This document shows positions 8,354 to 18,040 of a stretch of DNA of 64,000 nucleotides, piece after piece. The position numbers and the translations under genes are program-made. Where the stretch lies: NCBI GenBank assembly GCA_001544655.2, contig FCOD02000002.1:418244-482243 (forward strand), given 5' to 3'. The DNA is from Caballeronia turbans. GTDB lineage: Bacteria; Pseudomonadota; Gammaproteobacteria; Burkholderiales; Burkholderiaceae. The notes under the pieces were generated by a model that had not been told where the DNA came from, searched no databases, and was given only the letters and a program-made list of their open reading frames with translations. The first letter of the stretch is position 1. Each line of letters opens with the position of its first letter.

Positions 8354-9280
8354 TCACTCGTCGATATCGGCGTCGCTGAATCCGGTGGGGTCTTCCTTCG
8401 CGGCTTCGGTGAACATCGACGTGAACTGGTCGAGTGTGGCGAGCGTGTCGCGCCCGGTTCGCGTGATGCGATAAAACGAAAGCGGAACTTCGGGCCGCAA
8501 CGCGTCGACACGCACCCTGTAGCGGTAGCAGATATGTTCGCAGAAGGAAGGCATGACCGCGGTGCCGAGCCCTTCCTGCGCCATCGCGATGGCTGTCTGC
8601 AAGTGACCCACGACGATGCGGCGGCTCACGGTCACTTCCTCTTTCGATAGTGTCGCCTCGATGAGCCGTTGCAGCGGATTGTCCTTCGGCAGCGTGATGA
8701 GCGGCTGATTCTCGAGCGCGGTCCAGCGCATGCCGGAGCCGCGCAGCGGCGCGCCTGCCTGCGCGGGCGATACGGCGACGAGCCGCGTCGGGAAGATCGG
8801 CGTGCGGTCGATGCCGGAAAGCTGTGAGAAGAACACGCCGAACGCGGCGTCGAGATGGCCTTCCTCGACCATCTGCACGAGTTCGGTCGGATTGCGGTCG
8901 ACGAGTTCGATCTGCGCGTTCGGATAGACATTCGAAAAGCGCGCGAGCACCGAGGGCATGAGGCTCGCTGCGATCATCGGCGTGCAGCCGAGCAGCAGCG
9001 ACGATTGTTTCTGACGCCCCAGCTCGTTGAGTTCGATGACCGATTTCTCGAGCGACTCGACGATCGCCATCGCGGTGGGATAGAACAGGCGGCCGGCTTC
9101 GGTCAGCGAGACCGTGCGCGTGGTGCGTTCGAGCAGACGGCAATCGAGCTGCGTTTCGAGTTCACGAATGATCGCGGAAAGCGCCGCCTGGCTGAGATGC
9201 ATGCTCTGCGCGGTCTTCGTGAAGCTCGACGCATTCGCGACGCCAAGAAAAACCTTGAGTTGCTTGAGGGATAGATTCAT
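8354..9280 (-). CDS. LysR-family transcriptional regulator of the catabolic locus
   Basis: A 308-residue protein. The N-terminal winged helix (LKQLKVFLGVANASSFTKTAQ, SQAALSAIIRELETQLDCRLL, then TVSLTEAGR) is canonical LysR. The effector domain runs from about residue 90, with LLLGCTPMIAASLMP and LPKDNPLQRLIEATL. The start ATG 9280 (MNLSLKQLK) is clear from the family; the open frame continues upstream to 10573 only as a shadow over the UbiD gene. It is the last gene in the minus-strand order and probably controls the locus, with an aromatic or heterocyclic acid as likely inducer. Confidence 0.93.
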   Translation of the reverse strand: MNLSLKQLKVFLGVANASSFTKTAQSMHLSQAALSAIIRELETQLDCRLLERTTRTVSLTEAGRLFYPTAMAIVESLEKSVIELNELGRQKQSSLLLGCTPMIAASLMPSVLARFSNVYPNAQIELVDRNPTELVQMVEEGHLDAAFGVFFSQLSGIDRTPIFPTRLVAVSPAQAGAPLRGSGMRWTALENQPLITLPKDNPLQRLIEATLSKEEVTVSRRIVVGHLQTAIAMAQEGLGTAVMPSFCEHICYRYRVRVDALRPEVPLSFYRITRTGRDTLATLDQFTSMFTEAAKEDPTGFSDADIDE

Positions 9281-9384
9281 CGACGACGGCCGTTTGTTTT
9301 TCGGGCGTGGAGCATGCCCGATTCTATCCCGTCCGCAGCAGCGGCTGCCGCACCGCGGGACTTTCCGGTGCGACAGCCCGTGCG

Positions 9385-10950
9385 TCACGCAAGGACGTAG
9401 CGGCCTTCCTCGTCCCGTGTGATCGCGCGCCGTTGCGCCGTGTCTTCGAGCCAGCGGACCACTTCGCGGCCGTCGCGCGTGCCGGTCGCGGCCATCAGTT
9501 CGGAAAAGCGCTTCGGTCCGTCTTCGAGCGCCGCTTCGAGCGAGTCGAAGCGCGCGCCGCGATACGCGGGCGGCGTCGGCACGCGATGCTCGAGATCGCG
9601 CTCGGCGCCCGGCGCGAGCAACGGCAGCGTGAGATCGAAGCCGGCCTTCGCCGTTTTCGTCGCGCCGAGCAGCGACGGGTCGAGCGGCATCGCGCGCAGG
9701 CTGTCCTGGAGCACCAGATCGCGATCGGCCTGAAAGCGCGTGGCGAGCGCCCAGTCCATCTGCTCGTCCGAGAACACGTCGATGTCGGGATCGACCACGA
9801 AAACATGCTTCACGTTTGCAAGCGATGCGAACACGGCCGCGATCGCGTTGCGCGCCTCGCCCGGCACGCGCTGCTGCATCGCGACGCGCACGTTGAACAT
9901 GCCGCCGGTGGCCGGGTTCGCATAGACGGCCTTCACTTCGCGCACGGCGGTTTCGAGCGCGCGCCACACCGTCACTTCGGTGCGCAGCGCGGCGAGCTGC
10001 GCGGTATCGGTGCGCGCCATCGAGCGGCCGCCGATCGTGCACGTCTGAAAGACTGCGTCGCGCCGATGCGTGATCGCGGTCAGATGGAACAGCGGATTCG
10101 TCTTCACGCCGCCGTAATAGCCGAGGAATTCGCCGTACGGGCCTTCGGGCTCGGCGTGGCCGCGCTCGTCGAGATAGCCTTCCAGGATGAACTCGGCGTC
10201 GGCGGGCACGAGCAGGTCGTTCGTCACGCACTTGACCACGCCCATCGGCGCGCCGCGCAGCGCGGCGACGAGTTCGAGCTCGTCGGCGGGAATGCGCATG
10301 GTCGCGCCGACATGATCGACCGGATGCGTCCCGACGGCGAATGCGATCGGGGTACGCTCGCCGCGCTTCGCGTGGCCGATGGCGATGGCCCGCAGATCCG
10401 ACGGCGCGACGAGATCGATGCCCGCCGTGCGGCGCCCGCGCAGCATCAGGCGGCGAATGCCGACGTTGGTCCAGCCCGTGTCCGGATCGACGGCGAAGTC
10501 GATCGACGCCGAAATGTACGGCGCGCCGTCGAGATCGTGCTGGAGATGCACGGGCAGGGCGGTGAAGTCGCACGCGTCGCCGGTGAGCACGACTTGCTGC
10601 GCGGGTGCTTCCTCACGGCTCACTTCGACGAGCTTGCCTTTCACGCGCAGGCGTTCGCGCACGGTGTCGAGCAGTCGCTGCGGCGTCGTATCGAACGCCT
10701 TGGCGAGACGCGATCGGCTCGCGGCGACGCTGCCCGCGAGCGACACGGCGCCGCCGGACGGCCGCCTGAACCACACGGCGCGCGGGTTGCCTTCCATGAT
10801 GCCGGCGATGTCGGCGAGATCGACGGACGCGTCATGGCGTTCGAGTTCGCTCTCGTCGAGCGATTCGAGGAAGCGGCGCAGGCGGAAGCGTTCGAGGTCG
10901 GGCGCGGGCGTGCCATCGACGGTCGAAGGAATGGCGGTGTTGGGTCTCAA
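9385..10950 (-). CDS. UbiD-family prenylated-FMN-dependent decarboxylase (TTG start)
   Basis: A 521-residue protein starting at TTG 10950 with AAGGA six bases upstream; the first real ATG is further in. UbiD enzymes reversibly decarboxylate unsaturated or aromatic acids using prenylated FMN. The active-site blocks are visible: TNVGIRR (about 161-167) and EGPYGEF (about 269-275), giving Arg167, Glu269 and Glu274 by hand alignment with the family. A metal-site His appears replaced by Asp185. The partner UbiX is encoded at the other end of the same locus. It lies between the enoyl-CoA hydratase-like gene and the LysR gene. The substrate is unknown. Confidence 0.9.
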   Translation of the reverse strand: MRPNTAIPSTVDGTPAPDLERFRLRRFLESLDESELERHDASVDLADIAGIMEGNPRAVWFRRPSGGAVSLAGSVAASRSRLAKAFDTTPQRLLDTVRERLRVKGKLVEVSREEAPAQQVVLTGDACDFTALPVHLQHDLDGAPYISASIDFAVDPDTGWTNVGIRRLMLRGRRTAGIDLVAPSDLRAIAIGHAKRGERTPIAFAVGTHPVDHVGATMRIPADELELVAALRGAPMGVVKCVTNDLLVPADAEFILEGYLDERGHAEPEGPYGEFLGYYGGVKTNPLFHLTAITHRRDAVFQTCTIGGRSMARTDTAQLAALRTEVTVWRALETAVREVKAVYANPATGGMFNVRVAMQQRVPGEARNAIAAVFASLANVKHVFVVDPDIDVFSDEQMDWALATRFQADRDLVLQDSLRAMPLDPSLLGATKTAKAGFDLTLPLLAPGAERDLEHRVPTPPAYRGARFDSLEAALEDGPKRFSELMAATGTRDGREVVRWLEDTAQRRAITRDEEGRYVLA

Positions 10951-10996
10951 TCTGGGTTCCTTGATGCTTGGGGGTGACGGCGCACGTGCGCCGTCC

Positions 10997-11722
10997 TCAG
11001 AAGCGCGCGGAAAGCGCTGTCGCCGCGAGATGCGCGGCAAAGCCGCTCGCACCGTTCGCCGGCATTTCGGGCGCGAGATGCAGGAACTGCTTCACCGCGC
11101 GCAGCGTGACCGCGCTGCAGCCGAGCAGCGTGTCGGCGAGCGCGTCCGCTTCGGCGTCCAGGTTCGCCGCCGGCACGACACGGCTCACGAGCCCGGCGTG
11201 CAGCGCTTCGCTCGCGGACAAGCGCACGCGGCTCAGCACCATGTGTGCGACGGTTTTCAACGGCACGCGGCCGATCAGCGCCGACATCACGAGCGTCGGC
11301 GGAATGTCGCGTTCCATTTCGGGGATCTGGAACACGGCATCGTCGGACGCGAGCGCGATGTCGCACACGCCCGCGAGCGCGCAGCCCACGCCGAGCGCAT
11401 TGCCGCGCACGACCGACGCCACGGGCACGCGCACGGCCTTGAGCGCGTCGTAGAGCGCGAGCGGCGGCGCGGCGACCACGCGGCGCAGCGTTTCGGCGGA
11501 CGGCTTCGCGTCCTTCGGCGGCATCGGCGAAAGGCGGCCCTTGCAGAAGTCGGGGCCGCTCGCGAGGATGCGCACGAGCTTCACATCGTCGTCGAGCGTC
11601 GTGATGCATTCGATGATCGTCTCGCTCATCGGCGCGTCGATCAGATTGCCGTTTTCGGGATGGTCGAGGACCACGTCCACGAGCGGGCCGTTGCGGCGGA
11701 TCGCAACGTGAGGGCTTGTCAT
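10997..11722 (-). CDS. Enoyl-CoA hydratase/isomerase family protein
   Basis: A 241-residue crotonase-fold protein. Oxyanion-hole segments are SGPDFCKG (about 58-65) and GNALGVGCALAG (about 105-116). The usual second catalytic-Glu region reads IPEMERDIPP, not the common PE-x-x-LG-IPG. The start ATG 11722 has AAGGAGA six bases upstream; an ATG at 11749 is possible but weaker. It lies between the molybdenum hydroxylase large subunit and UbiD. Crotonase-fold members also act as C-C hydrolases or lyases, so a CoA substrate is likely but not proven. Confidence 0.85.
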   Translation of the reverse strand: MTSPHVAIRRNGPLVDVVLDHPENGNLIDAPMSETIIECITTLDDDVKLVRILASGPDFCKGRLSPMPPKDAKPSAETLRRVVAAPPLALYDALKAVRVPVASVVRGNALGVGCALAGVCDIALASDDAVFQIPEMERDIPPTLVMSALIGRVPLKTVAHMVLSRVRLSASEALHAGLVSRVVPAANLDAEADALADTLLGCSAVTLRAVKQFLHLAPEMPANGASGFAAHLAATALSARF

Positions 11723-11745
11723 GCCGGTCTCCTTGTCGAGCGTGT

Positions 11746-14079
11746 TCATGCGTCGCGGTGGATGAATTCCCACACGACTTTCGGCGTGGCGGGCATCGCG
11801 AGTTCGTCGGTGCCGTATTCGCTGAGCGCGTCGGCGAGCGCGTTGAAGATCGTCGCCGTGGCGGGCGTGATGCCGCTCTCGCCGCCGCCCTTCACGCGCA
11901 GCGGATTGCCGTGGGTCGGGTCTTCGGTCAGTTCGAGGTTGAGTCGGGGAATCACGCCTGCGCGCGGCATGCCGTAATCCATGTACGAGCCGCTCAGCAC
12001 CTGGCCCGTTTCGCGATCGACATAGCAGGTTTCCGACAGCGCCTGTCCGATACCCTGCGCGAGACCGCCGTGCACCTGGCCTTCGACGATCAGCGGATTG
12101 ATCGGCTGGCCGACATCGTCGACCGACGTGTAATTGACGAGCTTCACGACGCCCGTGTCCGGGTCCACTTCGAGTTCGCACACGGCCGCGCCCGTCGGAT
12201 GCGCGGGGACACGCGTGTTCACTTCGGCCTCGGCGTACAGCGTGCGCTTGGCGCGCTCGCCCGGCAGACCGTCGCGCGCGACGTGGGCGGCCACCTCGAA
12301 GAGGCCGATTTCACGCGATGAAGCTGCATCGGAAAACACGCCGTTAGCGAAGCTCACGTGCTCCGGCGCGACATCGAACAGCTCGGCTGCGACGCGCTTG
12401 CCGAGCATCACGATCTGCGCGGCGGTATCGACGAGCAGCATGCCGCCGAGGCGCATCGAGCGGTCCGAATGACTGCCGCCGCCCACGCTCACGAACGCGG
12501 TATCGCCGGTGCGCAGCGCGATCGACGCGATCGGCACGCCGAGATGCTGCGCGATGACCTGCGCAAACGTCGTTTCGTGGCCCTGGCCGGTGGACTGCGT
12601 ACCGGACACGATATCGATGCGGCCTTCCGGCAGCACGGTCAGTTCGATGCGCTCGCGCGGCGCGCCCACGGGCGACTCGACGTAGTTCGCAAGCCCGATG
12701 CCGCGCAGCATGCCGTTCGCGCGCGAGGCGGCGCGCCGCGCCTCGAAGCCGTCCCATTGCGCGAGCTCGAGCGCGCGCGCCATGTTGCGCGCGAATTCGC
12801 CGCTGTCGTAGGTGAGGCCCATCGGGCTGCGGTACGGCAGCTTCTCGTGCGCGATCAGATTGCGCCGGCGGATCTCCGCGCGGTCGAGGCCGAGCTCCGC
12901 CGCCGCGAGGTCGAGCATGCGCTCGATCACGTGCGTCGCTTCGGGGCGGCCCGCGCCGCGATAGGGCGCGGTCGGCACGGTGTTGGTCATCACCGCGCTG
13001 ATGTGCACGGCGGCGAGCGGCACGTCATAGACGGTCGTCATGATGCGCGTGCCATTGGACATTGGCACATAGGACACCGTATGCGCGCCGACATTGCCGA
13101 TCCATTCGTTGTCGATGGCGAGGATGCGGCCGTCCCGCGAAAAACCGAAGGTGGCGCGCACGATCTGGTCGCGGCCCTGATAGTCGGAGAGGAACGCTTC
13201 GCTGCGATCGCTCGTCCACTTCACCGGCCGGCCGATGCGGCGCGCGGCCCACACCACGGCAAGCTGCTCGACGTAGATGAACGAACGCGGGCCGAAGCCG
13301 CCGCCCGTGTCGGGACAGACGACGCGAACCTGTGACGGCGGCACCTTGAGCGCGGCGGCGAGGCAGAGCTTTTGGCGCACGGCGCCCTGGCTGCCGGAGA
13401 TCAGCGTGTAAGCGCCGCTTTCGGCATCGAACACGCCGATCGCGGCGCGCGGCTCCATCTGGCAATTCACGACGCGGCTGTGATGAAACTCGCGCGTGAG
13501 GACGAACGGCGCATCCGCGATGATGCGGCGCGCTTCGTTGCGATCGCCGATCTGCGTCTGGAAGCACAGGTTGTGCGCCGCGCCCGCCCACAGTCGCGGC
13601 GCGCCTTCCTGCATCGCATCGGCTGCATTGACGACGGCGCCGAGCACGTCGTAATCGACCTCGATCATTTCCGTCGCGTTGCGCGCGGCGAGGGCGGTGT
13701 CGGCGATCACCATCGCGATCGCCTCGCCGACGTAACGCACGCGGTCGATCGGCAGCGGAACATGCAGCTGGTTGAAGATCTCGCCGGTCGATGAAGTCAG
13801 GAAGGCCTTCTTCGTGGCGTCGATAGCATCGATGGGATTGGGCACGTGATCGACGCCCTGAAAGCCGTCGTCGAGATAATCTTGGCCCACGAGCACCGCG
13901 ATCACGCCGGGCGCCTCGCGCGCGGCCGATACGTCGATCGAGCGCAGCGCGGCGTGAGCGTGCGGCGAGCGCAGGAACGCCGCATGAACCTGGCCCTCGA
14001 CGCGCAGGTCGTCGGTGTATTGGCCGTTGCCGGTCACGAAGCGCCGGTCTTCGAGGCGCGGGATGGGTTGGCCGATCAT
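11746..14079 (-). CDS. Molybdenum hydroxylase large subunit (xanthine dehydrogenase/CoxL-like)
   Basis: The 777-residue protein carries the Moco-binding domains of the xanthine dehydrogenase family: [17 protein letters not shown] at the N-terminus, [11 protein letters not shown] (about 265), PYRGAGRPE (about 375), and near the C-terminus GGGESG with the catalytic Glu. The motif PYRGAGR differs from the AYxCSFR of true CO dehydrogenase, so CO oxidation is unlikely. It hydroxylates a ring or CoA-ester substrate using water. The start ATG 14079 overlaps the 2Fe-2S gene stop by 4 bases. Confidence 0.93.
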   Translation of the reverse strand: MIGQPIPRLEDRRFVTGNGQYTDDLRVEGQVHAAFLRSPHAHAALRSIDVSAAREAPGVIAVLVGQDYLDDGFQGVDHVPNPIDAIDATKKAFLTSSTGEIFNQLHVPLPIDRVRYVGEAIAMVIADTALAARNATEMIEVDYDVLGAVVNAADAMQEGAPRLWAGAAHNLCFQTQIGDRNEARRIIADAPFVLTREFHHSRVVNCQMEPRAAIGVFDAESGAYTLISGSQGAVRQKLCLAAALKVPPSQVRVVCPDTGGGFGPRSFIYVEQLAVVWAARRIGRPVKWTSDRSEAFLSDYQGRDQIVRATFGFSRDGRILAIDNEWIGNVGAHTVSYVPMSNGTRIMTTVYDVPLAAVHISAVMTNTVPTAPYRGAGRPEATHVIERMLDLAAAELGLDRAEIRRRNLIAHEKLPYRSPMGLTYDSGEFARNMARALELAQWDGFEARRAASRANGMLRGIGLANYVESPVGAPRERIELTVLPEGRIDIVSGTQSTGQGHETTFAQVIAQHLGVPIASIALRTGDTAFVSVGGGSHSDRSMRLGGMLLVDTAAQIVMLGKRVAAELFDVAPEHVSFANGVFSDAASSREIGLFEVAAHVARDGLPGERAKRTLYAEAEVNTRVPAHPTGAAVCELEVDPDTGVVKLVNYTSVDDVGQPINPLIVEGQVHGGLAQGIGQALSETCYVDRETGQVLSGSYMDYGMPRAGVIPRLNLELTEDPTHGNPLRVKGGGESGITPATATIFNALADALSEYGTDELAMPATPKVVWEFIHRDA

Positions 14080-14585
14080 CGTGTGGCGTCCTCGGTGGTG
14101 GCATCGCCGAGCGACGGATACATCGCGTGCGCCGCATGACGCACGGCCTCGATGATGTTCACATAGCCCGTGCATCGGCAGATGTTGCCTTCGAGCGCGT
14201 GGCAGATGCTCTCTTCGTCGAGCGACGGCTCTTGGCGCAGATAGAAGCTCGACGACATGATCATGCCCGGCGTGCAGAAGCCGCATTGCAGGCCGTGGCA
14301 TTGCACGAACGCGTTCTGCACCGGATGCAGCGGAGCATTCTCGTCTTTACGCAACCCTTCGACCGTCGTGACGGCGCCGCCGCTCGCCTGCGCGGCGAGC
14401 ACCGTGCACGACTTCACCGAGACGCCGTCGAGATGCACCGTGCACGCGCCGCATTGACTCGTGTCGCAACCGACATGCGTGCCCGTGAGACGCAGCGTTT
14501 CGCGCAGAAACTCGACGAGCAACGTCTCGTCGGGCACTTCGCGCGTCACGTCCTCGCCGTTCACCCGTAGTTGGATTTCAGCCAT
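14076..14585 (-). CDS. (2Fe-2S) small subunit of molybdenum hydroxylase
   Basis: A 169-residue protein. The plant-type ferredoxin domain carries [15 protein letters not shown], and the second cluster domain carries [13 protein letters not shown] and later [11 protein letters not shown]. These are the eight ligand Cys of the xanthine dehydrogenase/CoxS family. It passes electrons from the molybdenum site to the FAD subunit. The gene overlaps the large-subunit gene by 4 bases and follows the CoxG-like gene by 12 bases. Confidence 0.96.
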   Translation of the reverse strand: MAEIQLRVNGEDVTREVPDETLLVEFLRETLRLTGTHVGCDTSQCGACTVHLDGVSVKSCTVLAAQASGGAVTTVEGLRKDENAPLHPVQNAFVQCHGLQCGFCTPGMIMSSSFYLRQEPSLDEESICHALEGNICRCTGYVNIIEAVRHAAHAMYPSLGDATTEDATR

Positions 14586-14597
14586 GGTTCACCTCGC

Positions 14598-15065
14598 TTA
14601 CTGTGCGGCGGCGGCGCTTGCGTTTGCGCTCATCGTCGCGTTGAAGCGCTTGAAGAACTCCGCCGCGAGCTTGTTCGCCACCGATGTGACGAGGCGCGAG
14701 CCGATCTGCGCGAGCTTGCCGCCTACCTGCGCATCGGCGACGTACGTGAGAAGCGTGCCGCCTTCGTCGGCGTCGGCGAGCGTGACCGTCGCACTCATCT
14801 TTCCGAAGCCCGCGATGCCGCCTTCGCCCTGGCCGAGAATCTTGTAACCGTTCGGGCCGTCGCGCTCCGACAGCAAGAGCGTGCCCTTGAAGCGCGCCTT
14901 GACGGGTCCGACCGACGCGATCACGACGGCCCTGTACTCGTCGTCGTTTTGTGCGACGAACTCTTCGCAGCCGGGCACGCATGCCTGCAGCACCGCGGCA
15001 TCGTTCAAGCCCTTCCATACCTGCTCGCGCGAGGCGGCAATGGTTTGCGATCCGGTGAACTCCAT
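14598..15065 (-). CDS. CoxG-like SRPBCC protein
   Basis: A 155-residue START/SRPBCC-fold protein matching the carbon monoxide dehydrogenase subunit G family: MEFTGSQTIAASREQVWKGL at the start, LQACVPGCEEF, and GGKLAQIGSRLV with KFFKRF-like FFKRFN near the end. CoxG proteins are not catalytic; they aid maturation or membrane attachment of molybdenum hydroxylases. The gene lies between the FAD subunit and the 2Fe-2S subunit genes, as expected for a dedicated helper. Confidence 0.92.
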   Translation of the reverse strand: MEFTGSQTIAASREQVWKGLNDAAVLQACVPGCEEFVAQNDDEYRAVVIASVGPVKARFKGTLLLSERDGPNGYKILGQGEGGIAGFGKMSATVTLADADEGGTLLTYVADAQVGGKLAQIGSRLVTSVANKLAAEFFKRFNATMSANASAAAAQ

Positions 15066-15086
15066 GTCTTGTCTCCTGAAAACGGT

Positions 15087-15905
15087 TTAGGCGGGCTGGC
15101 GCAGCGGCTGCGCCAGCAGCGCCAGCAATGCGCGGCGCGTGTAGGTTTCGATCAGATGGGCGCGATACGCGGACGAGCCGTTGGCGTCGTCGGGCAGGGT
15201 GGCGGCATCCATCTTCAGCGGGATGAGCGCGGCTTCGGACAGATCGACGGCAAGCGCGGCTTCGGCCTCGAGCCAGCGGAACACCGACGCGCCCGCGCCC
15301 GTCACCGCGACGCGAATCGCATCCGCGAACTGCGCGATGAACACGCCCACCACGGCATAACCGGACGCCGGCTGGCGGAACTTCGCATAGGCGGCGCGCA
15401 ACGGAAGCGGATACTCGAATTCGGTCACGAGCTCGCCGGGTTCGAGCGCGGTCTCGAAGGTGTCGACGAAGAAATCGTCGGCGCCGATGCGGCGCTGCGA
15501 AGTGAGCACCTGTGCGTTGAGCGCGAGCACGGCGCTCGGATAATCGGCGGCGGGGTCGTTGTTCGCGACCGAGCCGCCCATCGTGCCGCGGTTGCGCACT
15601 TGCGGATCGGCGATCACGCTCGCGAGTTGCGCGAGCGCGGGGATCGCCGCGATCACCACGGGCGAAGCGGCCACTTCCGCATGCTTCGTCAGCGCGCCGA
15701 CGCGCAGCACGCCGCTTTCGACGCTCACGCCGCGCATCGACTCGATGCGCGTGAGATCGATCAGATGCGAAGGCGCGGCGAGACGCTGCTTGAGCGTGGG
15801 AACCAGCGTCATCCCGCCGGAGAGCGGCCGGGCGTCCTCGTGTTCGCGCAGCAGGCCGAGCGCTTCATCGAGCGAGGACGCGCGCAGGTAAAGGGTTTCG
15901 TACAT
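15087..15905 (-). CDS. FAD-binding subunit of molybdenum hydroxylase (CoxM-like)
   Basis: A 272-residue protein of the xanthine dehydrogenase FAD family. FAD-contact motifs are LSGGMTLVPTLKQRL (about 29-43) and NRGTMGGSVANNDPAADYP (about 106-124). The C-terminal CO-dehydrogenase flavoprotein domain follows (YAKFRQPASGYAVVGVF). It delivers electrons to an unknown acceptor. It is the first of the four linked hydroxylase genes in transcription order and lies 24 bases after the alpha/beta hydrolase gene. Confidence 0.95.
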   Translation of the reverse strand: MYETLYLRASSLDEALGLLREHEDARPLSGGMTLVPTLKQRLAAPSHLIDLTRIESMRGVSVESGVLRVGALTKHAEVAASPVVIAAIPALAQLASVIADPQVRNRGTMGGSVANNDPAADYPSAVLALNAQVLTSQRRIGADDFFVDTFETALEPGELVTEFEYPLPLRAAYAKFRQPASGYAVVGVFIAQFADAIRVAVTGAGASVFRWLEAEAALAVDLSEAALIPLKMDAATLPDDANGSSAYRAHLIETYTRRALLALLAQPLRQPA

Positions 15906-15929
15906 GAAGTCTCCCGCGGCCGGTGGCCG

Positions 15930-16697
15930 TCAGGCCTGTTTCAGCCAGTTTTCCAATGCGGTCGCTAGCGCGACCGGCACTTCGTACATCGGGTAATGTC
16001 CCGCGTTCGCGAGCGTTTCGATGCTCGCGCGCGGATACCACGCGAGCCAGGTGCGATCCATGACGTCGGCGGTGAGCGACGGATCGTGCTCGCCGATGAA
16101 AAGCTTCACGGGCGTCTCGTTGCCCGTCACCTCGGCGGAAAAATCGCTCGCCGCCCAGTGCGGCAGATAGCCCGCGAATGCCTGCGCGCGCGATTGGCGT
16201 TGCGATTCCCGCGCAAGATGCGCGGTGAAACGCGGTGCAAGGCGATTGCCGGTCGAGAACGCGATGATCGCCGCGCGCCGTTCGACATCGTCGACAGCCG
16301 CACGAAACCCGGCGAGGCGCGTTTCGTCCATGCGCGAGCCGCACGCGGGCACCGCGCACACGCCCGCCATGCGATCGATGCGTCCGCGCGCGGCGAGCAT
16401 TACGCGCTGAATCGCGACGCCGCCCATCGAATGACCGATGAGGCTGAAGGTGTCCCAGCCGAGCTGGTCGGCGAGCGCGAGCACGTCCTCTGCGGCTTCT
16501 TCGAAGGTGAATGCGCCGTGTCGCTCGCGCGAGCGGCCATAGCCGCGATAGTCGAAGAACACGTAGGTGAAGGCATCCGTATCGAGTGCGGGCACGAGCG
16601 GCTGCCAGTCATCGGCGCTGCCGAACCAGCCGTTCATCGCAAGCACCTTGCGCGGGCCGTGGCCGAGCTGCGTGTAACCGTTGAACGCCTGCGTCAT
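15930..16697 (-). CDS. Alpha/beta-fold hydrolase
   Basis: A 255-residue protein with the nucleophile elbow IGHSMGG (Ser90), an acid in FIGEHDPS (about Asp205) and NAGHYPMYE (about His234), a complete catalytic triad. The N-terminal MNGWFGSADDW and DYRGYGRS are typical of small-ester or C-C hydrolases. The start ATG 16697 has GGAGG upstream and overlaps the fumarylacetoacetase stop by 4 bases, so translation is coupled. It could hydrolyse a ring-cleavage product, a lactone or an amide; the substrate is unknown. Confidence 0.9.
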   Translation of the reverse strand: MTQAFNGYTQLGHGPRKVLAMNGWFGSADDWQPLVPALDTDAFTYVFFDYRGYGRSRERHGAFTFEEAAEDVLALADQLGWDTFSLIGHSMGGVAIQRVMLAARGRIDRMAGVCAVPACGSRMDETRLAGFRAAVDDVERRAAIIAFSTGNRLAPRFTAHLARESQRQSRAQAFAGYLPHWAASDFSAEVTGNETPVKLFIGEHDPSLTADVMDRTWLAWYPRASIETLANAGHYPMYEVPVALATALENWLKQA

Positions 16698-18040
16698 GCC
16701 GCAACCTCCGTTGGCCGCGGCACGAACGCCGGCGCAATGCGCCCGCGACATTCGCCGAAGCCGATCGACACCGCGCCCGGCTTCGTCGCGCGCGCGCTCA
16801 ACACGATTTCGTCGCCGTCTTCGAGCGCGGTGCGTGTCTCGCCGTTGGGCAGGCGAAGCGGGTCGCGGCCGGCGTTGGTGAGTTCGGTGAGGCAGGCGCG
16901 CGCGGCATCGTCCGCGCCGGAAATCGTGCCGCTGCCGAGCAGGTCGCCCGCGCGCAGATTGCAGCCGTTGCTCGTGTGATGCGCGACCATCTGCGCAAAC
17001 GTCCAGTACAGATTGTCGAGATGCGTTTTCGTGATGCGCAGGTCCGCGGCGCCGGCTTCGCGCAACTGGCGCGTCGACAAATGCGCGTGCAGTTCCAGAT
17101 GCAGCCCGCCTTGCTGCCGATCGCGCGCGCCATGCAGATGCGGCATGACGGGCGGATCATCCACGGCGCGCGCGACCGGCGCTTTGCGGAACGGCGCGAG
17201 CGCCTCCGACGTGACGATCCACGGCGACACGCTCGAATGAAAGCTCTTGCCGAGAAACGGACCGAGCACTTGTTCGAACCACTGGATGCTTTTTGCGGAC
17301 CAGTCGTTGAGCAGCGAATAGCCGAAGATGTGCGCGTGTGCATCGTCGACGGCGATCGGTTGCGTGAACGCATTGCCCTCGCCGATCCACGCCGCCAGCT
17401 CCAGCTCGAAATCGAGCGCGGGCGCGGGGCCGAACACGATCTGCCCGTTCGCATCGCGATACTGGCCGTTCGGACGGCGCACGTCGCCGCCGCTCACGCG
17501 CAGCGACGAAGCGCGGCCGTGATACGCGATCGGCAGCGACTTGAACGCGGGCGGCAGCGGATCGGCGAGGCCCTTGTAGCGGCCGTGGCGCTCGGTGTGA
17601 TGAAGCGACGTGAGAAAGTCGGTGTAGTCGCCGACTTCGCACGGCAGGCGCAGTTCGAGCGTGTCGATGCGCGGCAGCAGGGCGTCGGCTCGTTGCTGCA
17701 TGCGCGCGCGCTGCGGCGCATCGCTTTTCAGCAGATCCGACAGCGCGGCGCGCAAAGCGCTCGCGTAGCGCTGCGGCATCGCCATCAGGCGATTCAGCGT
17801 GCCGTCACGCGTGGCTTCGCAGGCAATCGCCGCATCGCTGCCGGCCGCGAGCAGACCGCTGTCGAAGAGCGCATGCAAGTCCACCGCATGTTCGCCGATG
17901 GCCACGCCCGCACGCGCCGCGCCATCGCGCGAGAACGCGCCGAGCGGCAGGTTCTGGATCGGAAAGTCCGCGTCGGAGAGATTCGCCGAGTCGATCCAGC
18001 TGCGCCGGGCCGGATCATGAGTCGAGTTGAGCGCGGTCAT
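16694..18040 (-). CDS. Fumarylacetoacetase family hydrolase
   Basis: A 448-residue protein that matches full-length FahA. The metal ligands are visible in DYTDFLTS, FELELAAWIG and LLNDWSAKSIQWFE, followed by LGPFLGKSFHSSVSPW with the active-site Lys. FahA splits fumarylacetoacetate into fumarate and acetoacetate at the end of the homogentisate route. No homogentisate dioxygenase or maleylacetoacetate isomerase is present here, so the enzyme may act on a related 1,3-diketo acid made by this locus. It overlaps both neighbours by 4 bases. Confidence 0.92.
   Translation of the reverse strand: MTALNSTHDPARRSWIDSANLSDADFPIQNLPLGAFSRDGAARAGVAIGEHAVDLHALFDSGLLAAGSDAAIACEATRDGTLNRLMAMPQRYASALRAALSDLLKSDAPQRARMQQRADALLPRIDTLELRLPCEVGDYTDFLTSLHHTERHGRYKGLADPLPPAFKSLPIAYHGRASSLRVSGGDVRRPNGQYRDANGQIVFGPAPALDFELELAAWIGEGNAFTQPIAVDDAHAHIFGYSLLNDWSAKSIQWFEQVLGPFLGKSFHSSVSPWIVTSEALAPFRKAPVARAVDDPPVMPHLHGARDRQQGGLHLELHAHLSTRQLREAGAADLRITKTHLDNLYWTFAQMVAHHTSNGCNLRAGDLLGSGTISGADDAARACLTELTNAGRDPLRLPNGETRTALEDGDEIVLSARATKPGAVSIGFGECRGRIAPAFVPRPTEVAA

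Noticed and set aside
8354-10573. A 739-residue open frame on the minus strand ending as the LysR gene
   Set aside because: Only the last 308 residues match LysR. The upstream part lies out of frame over the UbiD gene and is Arg/Ala-rich shadow translation.
9307-10977. A 556-residue plus-strand open frame opposite UbiD
   Set aside because: It is antisense to a clear UbiD gene, has extreme Arg and His composition and no motif. High GC content makes such frames common.
11746-15905. Carbon monoxide dehydrogenase
   Set aside because: The large subunit reads PYRGAGR at the active-site loop, not the AYxCSFR of CO-oxidising enzymes, and the neighbours are aromatic-acid genes.
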